Shown one piece after another: positions 49,489-58,963 of a DNA stretch of 64,000 nt. The notes under the pieces are model-generated. The model was not told the origin of the DNA, made no database searches, and was given only the letters and a program-made list of their open reading frames with translations. Positions within the stretch are counted from its first letter, which is position 1, and each line of letters opens with the position of its first letter. The DNA is from Terriglobia bacterium (GTDB lineage Bacteria > Acidobacteriota > Terriglobia > Terriglobales > Acidobacteriaceae): assembly GCA_020073385.1 (NCBI GenBank), contig JAIQFH010000002.1, positions 1-64,000 on the forward strand, given 5' to 3'. The position numbers and the translations under genes were made by a program.

Positions 49489-52332
49489 TTACTGCGGTGT
49501 GAAGTTCTGGTGATAGCTGAGGCTAACGACGTCCTGGAACATCGGCGTGCCTGGAGGCAGGTTCGCCGGGTTCAGGAATTGCGTATCGAAGAAATAGTTA
49601 CGGACAGGAGCGCCATACACCGCAGTACAACACTTGAAGTTGCCGGTGTTGTATTGCGAGTAGTACATGCTCACCATCGATCCGGCGTAGTTGACGGTGG
49701 CGCCGTTGGCTCCACGGTTCTCCAGGTAACGCAGGAAGTTGTGCATGCCACCGTCGGTGCCGAAGTCCTGTCCGCCCCAATTCGGCTGAGGGAACGGGAT
49801 ACTCTTGCCGGCGGCGATGGCCATCCTGTAGTAGCTGGTATTGCCCGGACGGTTGTTCATGTTTGCCGGGAAGCTCAGGCTTTGCAGGTCCGTCCAACCG
49901 ACGTTGGCCACCGGGGTGTTGTTACCGGCGGGCGGGTTGGAAAGCAAGGTAACCGAATCGGCAATGATGGCCGCTGCCGAGTGAGGCGTTGTCGTGTTGG
50001 TACCGCCCGACGTGAAGAATGGGTCGGCCTTACCGCTGTTATAGTCGCCGAAGACGTACACGGGCTGTTCCGATGCGACCGTGAAACCGTTGCCCGATGT
50101 TGCAGGGGCGATAGGCTGCGGCAAATAGCTCTTGCCAACGGCGTCCATGCCGCCATCGACTAAACGGAGCCCGTGTCGTGGCCCGGTGACGATGTTCCAC
50201 TGAGCCGTCGGCGCGCAGGCGGCTATGCCGTTGGTGGTGCCGGGGATGTAGTAGGGTTGCTGAACAGCGGCACCGGTGATGCCGAATCCGGATCCCAAGA
50301 GGGCTTGTCCCCAGGTATCCAGAAAGTTATCGGCGTTCACGTCTTCGGGCGAGAACTTGTAATAGACCTTCGGTTCGAGCACGCCATCCGGCACACCGGA
50401 GGTAGATCCCGCGTTGACTATGTCTTCAAGACCGGACATACCGGTCATGCGGTTATAGAGACCGTTTCCCGTGGGATTGGGATCGGGGCGCATTCCGCGA
50501 TGATCGGCGAAATACAGAATGTATCCGTTCATGTTCGTGGCGTTGACGAGTTTGCCGCTTCCGGCGGCATAGGGTGCTTTACCCTGCAACCAAAGCCAGA
50601 GATTGCCAGCATCGACTTCGACCACGTTCATCACACCGGAAGCGCTGCAAGAGGCAGCCGTGCCGCCCGTGCGCGTGTCACGCGGTTCGCCTTCGCGAGC
50701 GTCGTAGAAGTTGATAGGCAGCCAGTTGTAGGCGGTGCCAGCGCCTGTGGCCTGCGCCACGGTTTTGCCCGACTGAAGCTGTTGCAGGATCAAGATTGCT
50801 GGGCTAATCGGATTGGAGCACTGACCAGCAGGGTTTCCTGCCAGAGGACACGCTGCCGCGACGCCCGAGGGAGCTGTCGGGGGATAGTTGTAGCCGCGGC
50901 CGAAGCCGTAGCCGAGCCACTCGCGGGTGACTCCGTGCCAGGTGTTGGCGTTGTCGAGGTATTCGATACGCAGCCAGGCACCTGTGCAGGGAGTCCCTGT
51001 TGTGACTTGTCCTGCCAATGGCCACTGCGTATCTGCGGCATTACACAGGGCGCCTGCACTTGAGGCGGGAGCAGTCGTAATCCAGCTTCCCGTGCTCTTC
51101 TGCACCTGTCCGTAGTACATGTTGACGGTTGCATTCAGAATGGGCGCGCCGTTTTGGGCGGCGGGTCCAAGCTGAACGTCATCGGCATCCAGCACGCCAA
51201 GGCTGCGCTCGGGATGCAGATCATTGATGTTGTCCGCCAGCAGGATGCGAATCTCCGCCTCGTTGAAGAGACGGGAGTTGCTCAGCAAGGTTGTGTCGCC
51301 GGCTTGCGGCCGGCGAATGATATCGATGGCTCCAACGGCTGAGTTCTGCACAAAGGGCAGCTGCAGTTTCTTTGCACCCGTCAGTCCGTTCTCAATAAAT
51401 CCGTTAAAGGTGGATTTGGAAATGCCCGTCCACGCGGGATTCGCGGCACCAGTCGGGGGGAACCCACCGGTCCAGCTTCCGGCCGGCAAAGCCAGACAGT
51501 TCGCTGCCGGACCTGTGCCGGGCGCGGCCGGACAGCCTCCGCCGGCATTGGGAACGTATGCAGTGCCGGTATATCCGGCGGCTGCGGCGTGGCCATTCTC
51601 GAGCTGATCCATGATGACTTGCCCGACAGCCGCGATCTTGTCGGTGAACGTGAGTTTCGCGCCCGACGCGACGAACAGGCTGCCGTTGGTGTGGACGCGT
51701 CCGCCGAAGTTAAAGTTGGGACCGGCGAAGTAGTCGCAGTCGCCGTCGCAGAAGATGCCAAACTCAAACGCAGGAAGCAAGGCGACTTCAACCGTACGGG
51801 TTAGATTGACTGATGCACCCGTAGCAGCCATCGTGGAGTATGTAGAACTTTGTCCAGCTCCAGCCTGACGACTCGCGGTGACCTGCAGGGTGAAGGGAAT
51901 CAAGGTAGCCACCATGCCCTGGTCCGGCCCCGAACCGACGATGTCCCACGATCCGCAAGGATCGGGGGCGTTGGGGCATACTGTCCCATCGGTCCTGGTT
52001 GTAGGCCAGTTGATGGTCTCGACATAGTTCATGTTGGTGATGTTCGCGCCTGAGACCGCCGTCGGGTAATTGGACGAACTGACCAGGGCTTGCAGAGAGG
52101 CCGAGTTGGGAGACTGCGAACTCTGATAAAGCTGCGAGAGTTCCGAAGTCAGGTTCTCGATGCCGGCTTCGGCGCCGTAGTAGGCGAGGTTGCCCTCGAG
52201 GTCGTTGCCGCCCATCCTGGCTTCGTTGCTGACCATGTACAGTAGCCCGACGGCTACTCCCGACAGCAGGATCGTCAGCATCAGAGCTGCGATCAGAGTG
52301 AAACCTCGTGAATTGTTGTGACTCATTCCCAT
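49489..52332 (-). CDS. PilX-like pilus assembly protein, very long
   Basis: A 947-residue protein. The N-terminus is that of a PilX/prepilin-like class (RGFTLIAALMLTILLSG, residues about 9-25) with a short leader, then an alpha-helical stretch (EGNLAYYGAEAGIENLTSEL). The rest is beta-rich and repetitive, with many Asn/Gly/Pro stretches, several Cys (FCDGDCDYF) and hydrophobic patches. Normal PilX minor pilins are about 150-200 residues, so the large C-terminal part could be a tip-adhesin-like domain. The ATG at 52332 has AAGGGAG 7 nt upstream. It is the last gene of the minor-pilin run, and a strong terminator follows. Confidence 0.82.
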   Translation of the reverse strand: MGMSHNNSRGFTLIAALMLTILLSGVAVGLLYMVSNEARMGGNDLEGNLAYYGAEAGIENLTSELSQLYQSSQSPNSASLQALVSSSNYPTAVSGANITNMNYVETINWPTTRTDGTVCPNAPDPCGSWDIVGSGPDQGMVATLIPFTLQVTASRQAGAGQSSTYSTMAATGASVNLTRTVEVALLPAFEFGIFCDGDCDYFAGPNFNFGGRVHTNGSLFVASGAKLTFTDKIAAVGQVIMDQLENGHAAAAGYTGTAYVPNAGGGCPAAPGTGPAANCLALPAGSWTGGFPPTGAANPAWTGISKSTFNGFIENGLTGAKKLQLPFVQNSAVGAIDIIRRPQAGDTTLLSNSRLFNEAEIRILLADNINDLHPERSLGVLDADDVQLGPAAQNGAPILNATVNMYYGQVQKSTGSWITTAPASSAGALCNAADTQWPLAGQVTTGTPCTGAWLRIEYLDNANTWHGVTREWLGYGFGRGYNYPPTAPSGVAAACPLAGNPAGQCSNPISPAILILQQLQSGKTVAQATGAGTAYNWLPINFYDAREGEPRDTRTGGTAASCSASGVMNVVEVDAGNLWLWLQGKAPYAAGSGKLVNATNMNGYILYFADHRGMRPDPNPTGNGLYNRMTGMSGLEDIVNAGSTSGVPDGVLEPKVYYKFSPEDVNADNFLDTWGQALLGSGFGITGAAVQQPYYIPGTTNGIAACAPTAQWNIVTGPRHGLRLVDGGMDAVGKSYLPQPIAPATSGNGFTVASEQPVYVFGDYNSGKADPFFTSGGTNTTTPHSAAAIIADSVTLLSNPPAGNNTPVANVGWTDLQSLSFPANMNNRPGNTSYYRMAIAAGKSIPFPQPNWGGQDFGTDGGMHNFLRYLENRGANGATVNYAGSMVSMYYSQYNTGNFKCCTAVYGAPVRNYFFDTQFLNPANLPPGTPMFQDVVSLSYHQNFTPQ

Positions 52333-52357
52333 GGTTCTCCCTTTCATTGCGCCGCTC

Positions 52358-53512
52358 CTATTGGCACGAAGTCGTGGCGTAGCCGTAGGAGTTACAGAAC
52401 GTCATATCGCGCGTGGAAACCGAAGTCGCCAAATACATGTTTTGCGACTTGTTGCCGTTGGTGGTCGGACTGGATCCCATGATCCAAATATTGACCTTCT
52501 GAATCAGGTTAGGGGATTGCCCAGCTCCGATCGGGTTCTGCTGGTTAGCAACGACGGTTCCAGTATTCGTATCGATAATGTCGTAGGTGAATTGCAAATT
52601 GATAATTCCATCAGCCACGGGCACGGCGTTGAGGCCGTTGACCTGGCGCATCAGGCGGGGAGTTTGCACCGTGCCGCCTGCAGGCGGAACCTGCAGGAAG
52701 TAAGAGACGGCTTGAAGCCGGCACACATTGATATTCGCGCCGACGCCGGCGGCAGCGGCAGCCACAGCGGCAAGGTTGTTCGTCCCGCCGGTCTGGTTCA
52801 TGTTCAGCGCGTCTCCGGTGGCGAAGCTGATCTGCGCGTTGTTTGGAATGCCAGTAATTTCGGCCACCACTGCGGCGTTTTGCACCAGAGCGGTACCCGC
52901 TGTGGTTTTGCCGTTACCAGGTGTCGCCACGAGAAACATCAGCAGGTCGCCCACCTGCAGTCCGCCCGGGGCCAGAATGTTATTGGGTTGTATGCCAGCG
53001 TTCACGACGGCCACATTCGCTGAAGTTCCGCTGGGGAACGTGAAAGCGAAGTTGGACAGCGGGAAGTTATAGTCGCAGTAAATCGAGGTGATGCTGCTAT
53101 TCAGCTGTCCAGGAGCCGCCGGGATCACTGCGCCGTTTTGCACACCGGTTGAGAAACCCGGGATCAGGGGAAACATATAATTGGGAGTTCCCGCGCCGTT
53201 ATTCGGATACGTGTCGCCAGTGATATAGCAGGTGCCGGTCTGGTTGCAGGCGTACAGCGATGATCCTCCACCGGTAGTGAGCTGCAATCCTCCGGAAGGA
53301 AGGCCTGCTCCGGCCAAACTGATGTCTTTGGTCATGAGCTCGATGGCTGCGCGCAAATTCTGTTGCGTCTCGGCGCGCTGCGTGACCCGCATGGTTGCGT
53401 CCATGCCCGTTTTGAACAGGCTGGTCATCACCAGAACGACGGTCAGACCGATGGAGGTGGCCACCAGCAATTCCAGCAAGCTGAAACCACGTTGCGATTT
53501 AAGCGTTCGCAT
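52358..53512 (-). CDS. PilW-like minor pilin
   Basis: A 384-residue protein with a type IV prepilin cleavage and methylation motif near the start (QRGFSLLELLVATSIGLTVV). Residues about 8-30 form the hydrophobic N-terminal helix, and ELMTKDISLAGAG (about 53-65) matches PilW proteins. The rest is a beta-rich globular domain. Minor pilins prime pilus assembly and help form the tip. It is the third gene in the order FimT-PilV-PilW-PilX on this strand, with gaps of 10-25 bp, consistent with one operon. Confidence 0.87.
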   Translation of the reverse strand: MRTLKSQRGFSLLELLVATSIGLTVVLVMTSLFKTGMDATMRVTQRAETQQNLRAAIELMTKDISLAGAGLPSGGLQLTTGGGSSLYACNQTGTCYITGDTYPNNGAGTPNYMFPLIPGFSTGVQNGAVIPAAPGQLNSSITSIYCDYNFPLSNFAFTFPSGTSANVAVVNAGIQPNNILAPGGLQVGDLLMFLVATPGNGKTTAGTALVQNAAVVAEITGIPNNAQISFATGDALNMNQTGGTNNLAAVAAAAAGVGANINVCRLQAVSYFLQVPPAGGTVQTPRLMRQVNGLNAVPVADGIINLQFTYDIIDTNTGTVVANQQNPIGAGQSPNLIQKVNIWIMGSSPTTNGNKSQNMYLATSVSTRDMTFCNSYGYATTSCQ

Positions 53513-53536
53513 AGTTCAAAAGTCCTCGTCCGCAGT

Positions 53537-54145
53537 CTAGTGATAGGCGGAAATCAGACCGTTCGCGCTGAATGAACGGGCCGGAAGTCCAGCCTTGGTG
53601 TAACTGACCGTGATGCTGATAGCCATCATGTTGTTGTTGACGACTCCGGTGTTGAGCAACACCGGCGTGACAGAAATGGTGCGGGTGAAGTTTCCCAGAC
53701 TCATCGTGACGTCGTCGGAAGTGCCAAGGATTCCATCCGGCCCGGGAAGTACCATGCACTCGGCACCGCCATCGGGGCAGGTCGCACCTGCTTGTGTCGT
53801 GCAGTTAACGTCGTCAGCAGTGCCCACCAGGCCATCGGGACCAGCGCACTTCATCCGCTGTGGCCCATCTACGAATATGCCCCCAGCCGACACATTGGCC
53901 ACCGACGCAAACGGGATCTGCTGCGCGTTGCGCGCGGTATAAATGCTCTCCATGGCCTCAAGCACCTTTTGGCGCGCAATCAGGTCTTCTTCGGCCGATT
54001 GGGTGGCTGAGATGGCGGTGGCGAACGAAGCGATGACGGCGAGCAGCCCGACCGCCATGACAACGATGGCGATCATGACTTCGATAAGCGTGAAGCCCTC
54101 ATCAGCCTTGCGTGGAAGCAATTTCTGGATTCTCTTTTGCGTCAT
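53537..54145 (-). CDS. PilV-like minor pilin
   Basis: A 202-residue prepilin-like protein with the motif DEGFTLIEVMIAIVVMAVGL (about 15-34; Gly before Phe, Glu at +5). A globular part follows with several Cys (CAGPDG, NCTTQAGATC, AECMVLPG) and Asp-rich calcium-loop-like stretches (GPDGILGTSDDV). The ATG at 54145 overlaps the upstream FimT stop by 4 bp, which shows translational coupling; the longer frame to 54217 lacks support. Confidence 0.87.
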   Translation of the reverse strand: MTQKRIQKLLPRKADEGFTLIEVMIAIVVMAVGLLAVIASFATAISATQSAEEDLIARQKVLEAMESIYTARNAQQIPFASVANVSAGGIFVDGPQRMKCAGPDGLVGTADDVNCTTQAGATCPDGGAECMVLPGPDGILGTSDDVTMSLGNFTRTISVTPVLLNTGVVNNNMMAISITVSYTKAGLPARSFSANGLISAYH

Positions 54146-54768
54146 TGTTGTATCCAAATGGGAGCGCCGGCCTGTTGATAGAGACGCCATCCACGAACCC
54201 GGCCTGTGGCACCCCACACCGTGATCGAACGCGAGTTGTAGGGGGTGGGATCAGCCGTACGTGCGAGGTAGACGACGCCGCTGTTGAAGTTTCCGAGACT
54301 ATCCCGTGAGGAACCGTCGGGCATGAAAGAGACGTAATTCAGACTAGCGCCACCCAGACCCTGGCCGAAGTCGATGGCAGTGACTCCGCTGCCGAAGCTG
54401 TCAGGCGAAGTGGCTGGGAAGCCTCCCATCACGTTAAAGCTGATGTCCTTGGGCAGCGTGTAAGTGGACACTTGTTGCACCGGTGGCAACGCGCCTGCTC
54501 CAATTGCCGGAGGTTGATAGGTGACCTGAATCGTTCCAGCGGGAAATCCCGCAGGGTTGAAGTTCACGTAATACTGGTGGCTCTGAGTGATCGCCAGGTG
54601 GCGCGTGTTCCGCAACACCATGAGCGTCGTGTCATAGGCCAGATCGACGTGGTTCCGGTTGAACATGGGCATCATGGCGATGAAGGTGATGCCCGCAATG
54701 GTCAATCCAATCGCCACCGTGATGAGCAATTCAAGTAGCGAGAATCCGCGCTGTCGCTTTGATGTCAT
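54142..54768 (-). CDS. FimT/GspH-like minor pilin
   Basis: A 208-residue protein with the prepilin motif QRGFSLLELLITVAIGL (about 6-22) and a GspH/FimT-like beta domain (TTLMVLRNTRHLAITQS, VRGWRLY near the end). FimT minor pilins help start pilus assembly, and some bind DNA in natural transformation. It is the first gene of the four-pilin operon. GGAAG lies just upstream of the start. A PilZ protein is encoded divergently 333 bp away. Confidence 0.87.
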   Translation of the reverse strand: MTSKRQRGFSLLELLITVAIGLTIAGITFIAMMPMFNRNHVDLAYDTTLMVLRNTRHLAITQSHQYYVNFNPAGFPAGTIQVTYQPPAIGAGALPPVQQVSTYTLPKDISFNVMGGFPATSPDSFGSGVTAIDFGQGLGGASLNYVSFMPDGSSRDSLGNFNSGVVYLARTADPTPYNSRSITVWGATGRVRGWRLYQQAGAPIWIQQ

Positions 54769-55101
54769 ATAAGGTCTTCCCGGGAAGGAGATTGCCGATT
54801 CCGGAAACGCCCTCTCCCGTTCAAGAACGCCAAGATGGGGGCGGATGGCGTCCCGCTCACAAACAGCAGGGCGGGCGCCGCTCCTTCATCGCGTCACACA
54901 TCATCCTAGGAAGAGGGTTCGAGCGCGTCAAAGCACGAGCGGCCAATACACGGCTACTGACCTTTCGAGACGAAGGTTGGTTACCGGGGTCACTGATTGA
55001 AAGCGTGCGGGTTAACGATAGGGAGGTCTCGGCCGAGTCCGGGGCGGGTGACCCCGGTAACTTGTTTGCGGAACTGACGGCACCTACGATGGTTTGCACG
55101 T
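54769..55101. other. 333-bp divergent region between the pilin operon and the PilZ gene
   Basis: It holds a perfect 14-bp inverted repeat: GTTACCGGGGTCAC at 54980-54993 and GTGACCCCGGTAAC at 55048-55061, 54 bp apart. A GC-rich segment GGGCGGGCGCCG lies near 54870. The rest shows no recognisable gene or riboswitch; a c-di-GMP riboswitch consensus was looked for and not found. Confidence 0.55.
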
Positions 55102-56271
55102 ATGACTTTATCTGCCCTACTAGTCTGCACGGACAAGGCGGCAGCCGAAGTTCTGAGCCGCGTCCTGAAAGAACTCAGCATTCGGGCCGAATCTTGTCCG
55201 GATTTTGCACGCGCGTCCATTCGTGCTGCTCAGGAACGCTTTGACGTAATCATCGTCGACGGCCAGTCGGGCGCGGAAGTGCTCTCTCTGCTGCGCGACA
55301 CCCGCACGTCGCGGCTGAATGACGCGACGCTCGCCGTGGCGGTCGTGCCTTCACAGGACAGCATTCGAGAGCTGTTTTCGCTGGGTGTGAACTTCGTTCT
55401 TTACAAGCCTGTCGCTTATGAGCGGGCCTTGAGCAGCCTGCGCGCAGCCCGCGCCGTCATGCGCAAAGAGAAGCGAAAGAATGCGCGCGCGGCAGTGCAT
55501 ACGCATGCCACCATCGATTACGCCAATATCCAGCAGGAAAAAGCCACGCTGGTAAACCTCGCACCAGGCGGCATGGCCGTGCTGTTCGGGAAGAAGCTTC
55601 CACCCACCAGCAAAGTCTATTTTCAGTTCAAACTTCCGGGACAGACTGCGAGTGTGCGGTTATCCGGCCAACTCGTCTGGCAGGACTGGAACGGGCGCGG
55701 CGGTGTGCAGTTCGTCGATGTACCCAAAGCTTCTCGCAAGCTGCTGGACGAATTTCTCGGTGCCAACCTTCCGAAAGAGGAAGAAAAGCAGAAATTTTTC
55801 GATGTCAACGACGTTACCGTCGAGGTGGAAGAGCCGCTGGGAATGTCCGTGATTTCCAGGGAGTGGACTCCTCGTCACGGGGAGGTTGCTGTTGCCGACG
55901 AGGTCGCTTCGCCGGCGGCTGCGACTGCGACAGTCCCCGATGCGGACAACCGGCGCGCTCAGACTCGTTACAGCTGCCGTATCGGCGCCGAGGTTTATCG
56001 CACTGGAACATCGGTTCCGAACCACTGCTGCCTGACGGACCTGAGTTCGGGCGGATGCTATCTTGAGGTCTCGTTGCCGTTTCCGCAGGGATCCTCGGTT
56101 GAGATCCTGGTACGAACCTACGATCTAAAGCTGAGGCTGCGCGGAACCGTGCAAGCATCACATCCCGGATACGGCATGGGCGTCGCGTTCGAACTCAAGA
56201 CGAAAGAAGAACGGGCGAACGTAAAGAAGCTCACCGATTTCGTTGCCGCGACTGAAGCCGGTGGCAACTAG
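55102..56271 (+). CDS. Receiver-like protein with two PilZ domains
   Basis: A 389-residue cytoplasmic protein. Residues about 1-115 are receiver-like ([20 protein letters not shown]) with a plausible Asp site. About 125-222 is a PilZ-like domain ([12 protein letters not shown], but its N-terminal R-x-x-x-R is poor: RKNARAAVH). About 276-385 is a better PilZ domain ([12 protein letters not shown] with R-x-x-x-R, then [11 protein letters not shown] matching [DN]-x-S-x-x-G). PilZ binds c-di-GMP. The divergent minor-pilin operon suggests control of pili or motility by c-di-GMP (inference). The stop overlaps the convergent uxs stop by 4 bp. Confidence 0.87.
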   Translation: MTLSALLVCTDKAAAEVLSRVLKELSIRAESCPDFARASIRAAQERFDVIIVDGQSGAEVLSLLRDTRTSRLNDATLAVAVVPSQDSIRELFSLGVNFVLYKPVAYERALSSLRAARAVMRKEKRKNARAAVHTHATIDYANIQQEKATLVNLAPGGMAVLFGKKLPPTSKVYFQFKLPGQTASVRLSGQLVWQDWNGRGGVQFVDVPKASRKLLDEFLGANLPKEEEKQKFFDVNDVTVEVEEPLGMSVISREWTPRHGEVAVADEVASPAAATATVPDADNRRAQTRYSCRIGAEVYRTGTSVPNHCCLTDLSSGGCYLEVSLPFPQGSSVEILVRTYDLKLRLRGTVQASHPGYGMGVAFELKTKEERANVKKLTDFVAATEAGGN

Positions 56272-57227
56272 CGCGCCGCCGTCGTATCCTCTACGACCGC
56301 CTTCTTGAAGTAGTCCAGGGAAAGGCGAAGTCCAGTTTCTAAATCGATCTTCGGTTCCCATCCCAGCAATTGGCGGGCCCTGGTGATGTCCGGGCAGCGC
56401 TGCTTGGGATCATCCTGCGGCAGCGCCTCATAACGGATCTTGCTCTTTGACCCCGTAACCTTCAACACCAACTGCGCACACTCCAGAATCGTGAACTCGT
56501 TGGGGTTTCCAATGTTGACTGGCATGTGCTCGTCAGACTTTGCCAGCCGTAGGAAGCCGTCAATTTCGTCGCTCACAAAGCAGAAACTGCGGGTCTGGCG
56601 GCCGTCGCCATATACGGTGAGGTCTTCGCCCAGGAGAGCCTGGCGCATGAAGTTGGGAACCACGCGGCCATCGCGGATCTGCATGCGCGGTCCATAGGTG
56701 TTGAAGATGCGCGCTATGCGGACGTCAACATTGTGATAGCGGCGGTACGCGACGGTGGCGGCTTCGGTAAAGCGCTTGGCTTCATCGTAGACCGAGCGGG
56801 GGCCTACTGGATTCACATGTCCCCAGTACGTTTCTTTTTGCGGATGCTCCAGCGGATCGCCATAGCACTCGGAAGTAGATGACACAAGATATTTGGCCCC
56901 GTACTTGTGAGCGAGGTCGAGCGCGTTGAACGTACCCAACGATCCGGCCTGCAAGGTTTCGATGCCGTGCGCGTGGTAATCCTCGGGGCTGGCCGGGCTG
57001 GCGAAGTGGAAGACATAGTCGACTTTCCCTACGTCAAAAGGCTGACAGATATCCTTCTCCACGAATTCGAATCGCGGTTCGCGGCTGAGGTGAGCGAGAT
57101 TCGCACGGCGGCCGGTGAGCAGGTTGTCGACGACCAGCACATTCCAGCCCTCGGCGAGCAGGGCGTCGACCAAATGAGACCCGAGAAAACCGGCGCCGCC
57201 AGTGATCAGAGCGCGTCGTTGGCTCAT
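56268..57227 (-). CDS. uxs: UDP-glucuronate decarboxylase (UDP-xylose synthase)
   Basis: A 319-residue extended SDR. The NAD-binding [10 protein letters not shown] (about 9-18) and the catalytic Y-x-x-x-K in SVYDEAKRF (about 146-154) are present. [11 protein letters not shown] (about 74-84) and [15 protein letters not shown] are typical of UXS. It converts UDP-glucuronate to UDP-xylose with CO2 release. It overlaps the upstream UDP-glucose dehydrogenase gene by 4 bp, so the two make UDP-xylose from UDP-glucose in one operon. The product would serve extracellular polysaccharide or LPS. The protein is cytoplasmic. Confidence 0.92.
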   Translation of the reverse strand: MSQRRALITGGAGFLGSHLVDALLAEGWNVLVVDNLLTGRRANLAHLSREPRFEFVEKDICQPFDVGKVDYVFHFASPASPEDYHAHGIETLQAGSLGTFNALDLAHKYGAKYLVSSTSECYGDPLEHPQKETYWGHVNPVGPRSVYDEAKRFTEAATVAYRRYHNVDVRIARIFNTYGPRMQIRDGRVVPNFMRQALLGEDLTVYGDGRQTRSFCFVSDEIDGFLRLAKSDEHMPVNIGNPNEFTILECAQLVLKVTGSKSKIRYEALPQDDPKQRCPDITRARQLLGWEPKIDLETGLRLSLDYFKKAVVEDTTAAR

Positions 57228-58630
57228 GCTTTCTTGCCGTTTTTCAAGACCGCGGCCGGCACTCCGTCGGGATGCGATGTCGCGCGGCCGACGCTGTAAT
57301 AGGTGAATCCTTGAGCGGCCATTGCCTCCGGATCATACAGGTTGCGGCCGTCGATCACGATCGGGTATTTCAGTTCCTGGCGAACGCGGCCGAGATCGAG
57401 GTTCGCGAACTCCTCCCATTCGGTCAGGATCAGTAGCGCGTCGGCATCATGGGCAGCTTCGTAGGAGGAATTCGCGTAGGTGATATGGTCGCCAATTACC
57501 TCACGAGCGCGTTCCATGCCAGCCGGGTCGTAAGCGGTGATCTTGCTGCCTTGCTGCAGCAGCGATTGCACGATGGCGATGGCCGGGGACTCGCGAATGT
57601 CGTCCGTGCCGCCCTTGAAAGCCAGACCGAGCACGCCCAGGCGTTTACCTCGCAGGGTCCACAGTGCGCTGTTCACTTTCCGCAAAAAGCGATGGCGCTG
57701 GTCCTCGTTGATATGCATGACTTCGTCGAGCAGGCGGAAATCGTAGCCGTGCTCGCGAGCCACGGCGCGAAACGCCATGACGTCCTTGGGGAAACACGAT
57801 CCGCCGTAGCCGATTCCCGGGCTGAGAAAGCGCGAGCCGATACGTGTATCAGTGCCAATACCGTGCACGACCTGGTTCACATTTGCTCCCACCGACTCGC
57901 ACACGGAGGCGACGGCGTTGATGAAAGATATCTTCATGGCCAGGAAGGCATTGGAGGCGTGCTTGATCAGTTCCGCGCTCTTCGTGCTGGTCACAATCAG
58001 AGGAGGCGGGATCAGGGCGCGATCGGGCTGGGGAATCGCTTCGGCGCGATGATAGTAAGTGGCGCCGGTCAGAGGAGCATAGATTTCGCGCAGCACTTCG
58101 GCGGAGCGCGAACTGTCGCAGCCGATCACGATGCGATCAGGGAAGAGAAAATCGGTGACCGCCGTGCCCTCGCGAAGAAACTCGGGGTTCGAAGCGACGT
58201 CGAATAATTCCGGATCGGTGCCGTTGCGCAGGATAATCCGGCGAATCCATTCGCTGGTATACACAGGCACTGTGCTCTTTTCGACGACGACTTTGTAGTC
58301 GTCGATGGCGCCGGAGATCTCGCGCGCTACGGATTCCACATAGGAAAGATCGGCCTCGCCACTTTCGGTTGGGGGAGTGCCCACGGCTACAAAGACTGCT
58401 GCGCTCACCCGGACCGCTTCCTTTAGATCGTCGGAAAACTGCAGTCGAGTCCCGCGGTTGCGGGTCAGAAGTTCCGGCAGGAATTTTTCGTGAATGGGGA
58501 CCTGCCCGTTACGCAGGGCCGTCATTTTGCTCTGGTCGTTATCCACCAGAATGACCTCGTGACCGAGGTCAGCAAAACAGGCTCCCGCCACCAACCCCAC
58601 ATATCCCGAACCCACCACGGCAATGCGCAT
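57224..58630 (-). CDS. ugd: UDP-glucose 6-dehydrogenase
   Basis: A 468-residue nucleotide-sugar dehydrogenase. The N-terminal NAD motif [20 protein letters not shown] (about 7-26) and the catalytic Cys in [14 protein letters not shown] (about 276) are clear. It oxidises UDP-glucose to UDP-glucuronate with two NAD+. AAGGA lies 8 nt before the ATG, and a bipartite hairpin lies in the leader at 58660-58698. The UXS gene overlaps its 3' end. A short C-terminal extension ([16 protein letters not shown]) follows the family core. Confidence 0.95.
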   Translation of the reverse strand: MRIAVVGSGYVGLVAGACFADLGHEVILVDNDQSKMTALRNGQVPIHEKFLPELLTRNRGTRLQFSDDLKEAVRVSAAVFVAVGTPPTESGEADLSYVESVAREISGAIDDYKVVVEKSTVPVYTSEWIRRIILRNGTDPELFDVASNPEFLREGTAVTDFLFPDRIVIGCDSSRSAEVLREIYAPLTGATYYHRAEAIPQPDRALIPPPLIVTSTKSAELIKHASNAFLAMKISFINAVASVCESVGANVNQVVHGIGTDTRIGSRFLSPGIGYGGSCFPKDVMAFRAVAREHGYDFRLLDEVMHINEDQRHRFLRKVNSALWTLRGKRLGVLGLAFKGGTDDIRESPAIAIVQSLLQQGSKITAYDPAGMERAREVIGDHITYANSSYEAAHDADALLILTEWEEFANLDLGRVRQELKYPIVIDGRNLYDPEAMAAQGFTYYSVGRATSHPDGVPAAVLKNGKKA

Positions 58631-58963
58631 CGGCTTGTTCCTTAGGAAATGAATCAGGTATCGATCGAAACTTGCGCCAGAGCAAGTTGCAGATCGATTC
58701 TACTGAATTCTATTGCGCAGGCCGGGTTCGCGCAGATGAAAAGTCGGGTAATTTCCTCCAGAAAGCCGAAAATGGGAATCTCTGGGTCTGCTCTACTGGT
58801 TAGCGGCCCCCTTGGTTATCTTTGCGCATAATCATTGACATCTTTCCGGATTCGCGTCATGCTCCAGATAGTTTCGCGGGCGTCCGGTCTAGCGATTCTT
58901 GAACCCCCCTAACCCCGCCCGAAAATGGTTATTGGCCGGAAGTACTAACGGTTTGGCTTCGGT
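58631..58963. other. 333-bp divergent region between ugd and the second GAF-TonB gene
   Basis: On the ugd side it has the bipartite hairpin at 58660-58698. A perfect -35 hexamer TTGACA occurs at 58835-58840 on the plus strand, with CATGCT 17 nt on as a poor -10 for the GAF-TonB gene. The sequence CCCCCCTAACCCCGCCC lies at about 58904. No ORF looks coding. Confidence 0.5.
58660..58698 (-). promoter_or_regulatory. Bipartite hairpin in the ugd leader
   Basis: ATCGATC, 2 nt, AACTTGC, 6-nt loop, GCAAGTT, 3 nt, GATCGAT: two perfect 7-bp stems in line, 30 nt before the ugd start codon. It could be an operator or an RNA structure acting on ugd-uxs. Confidence 0.4.
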
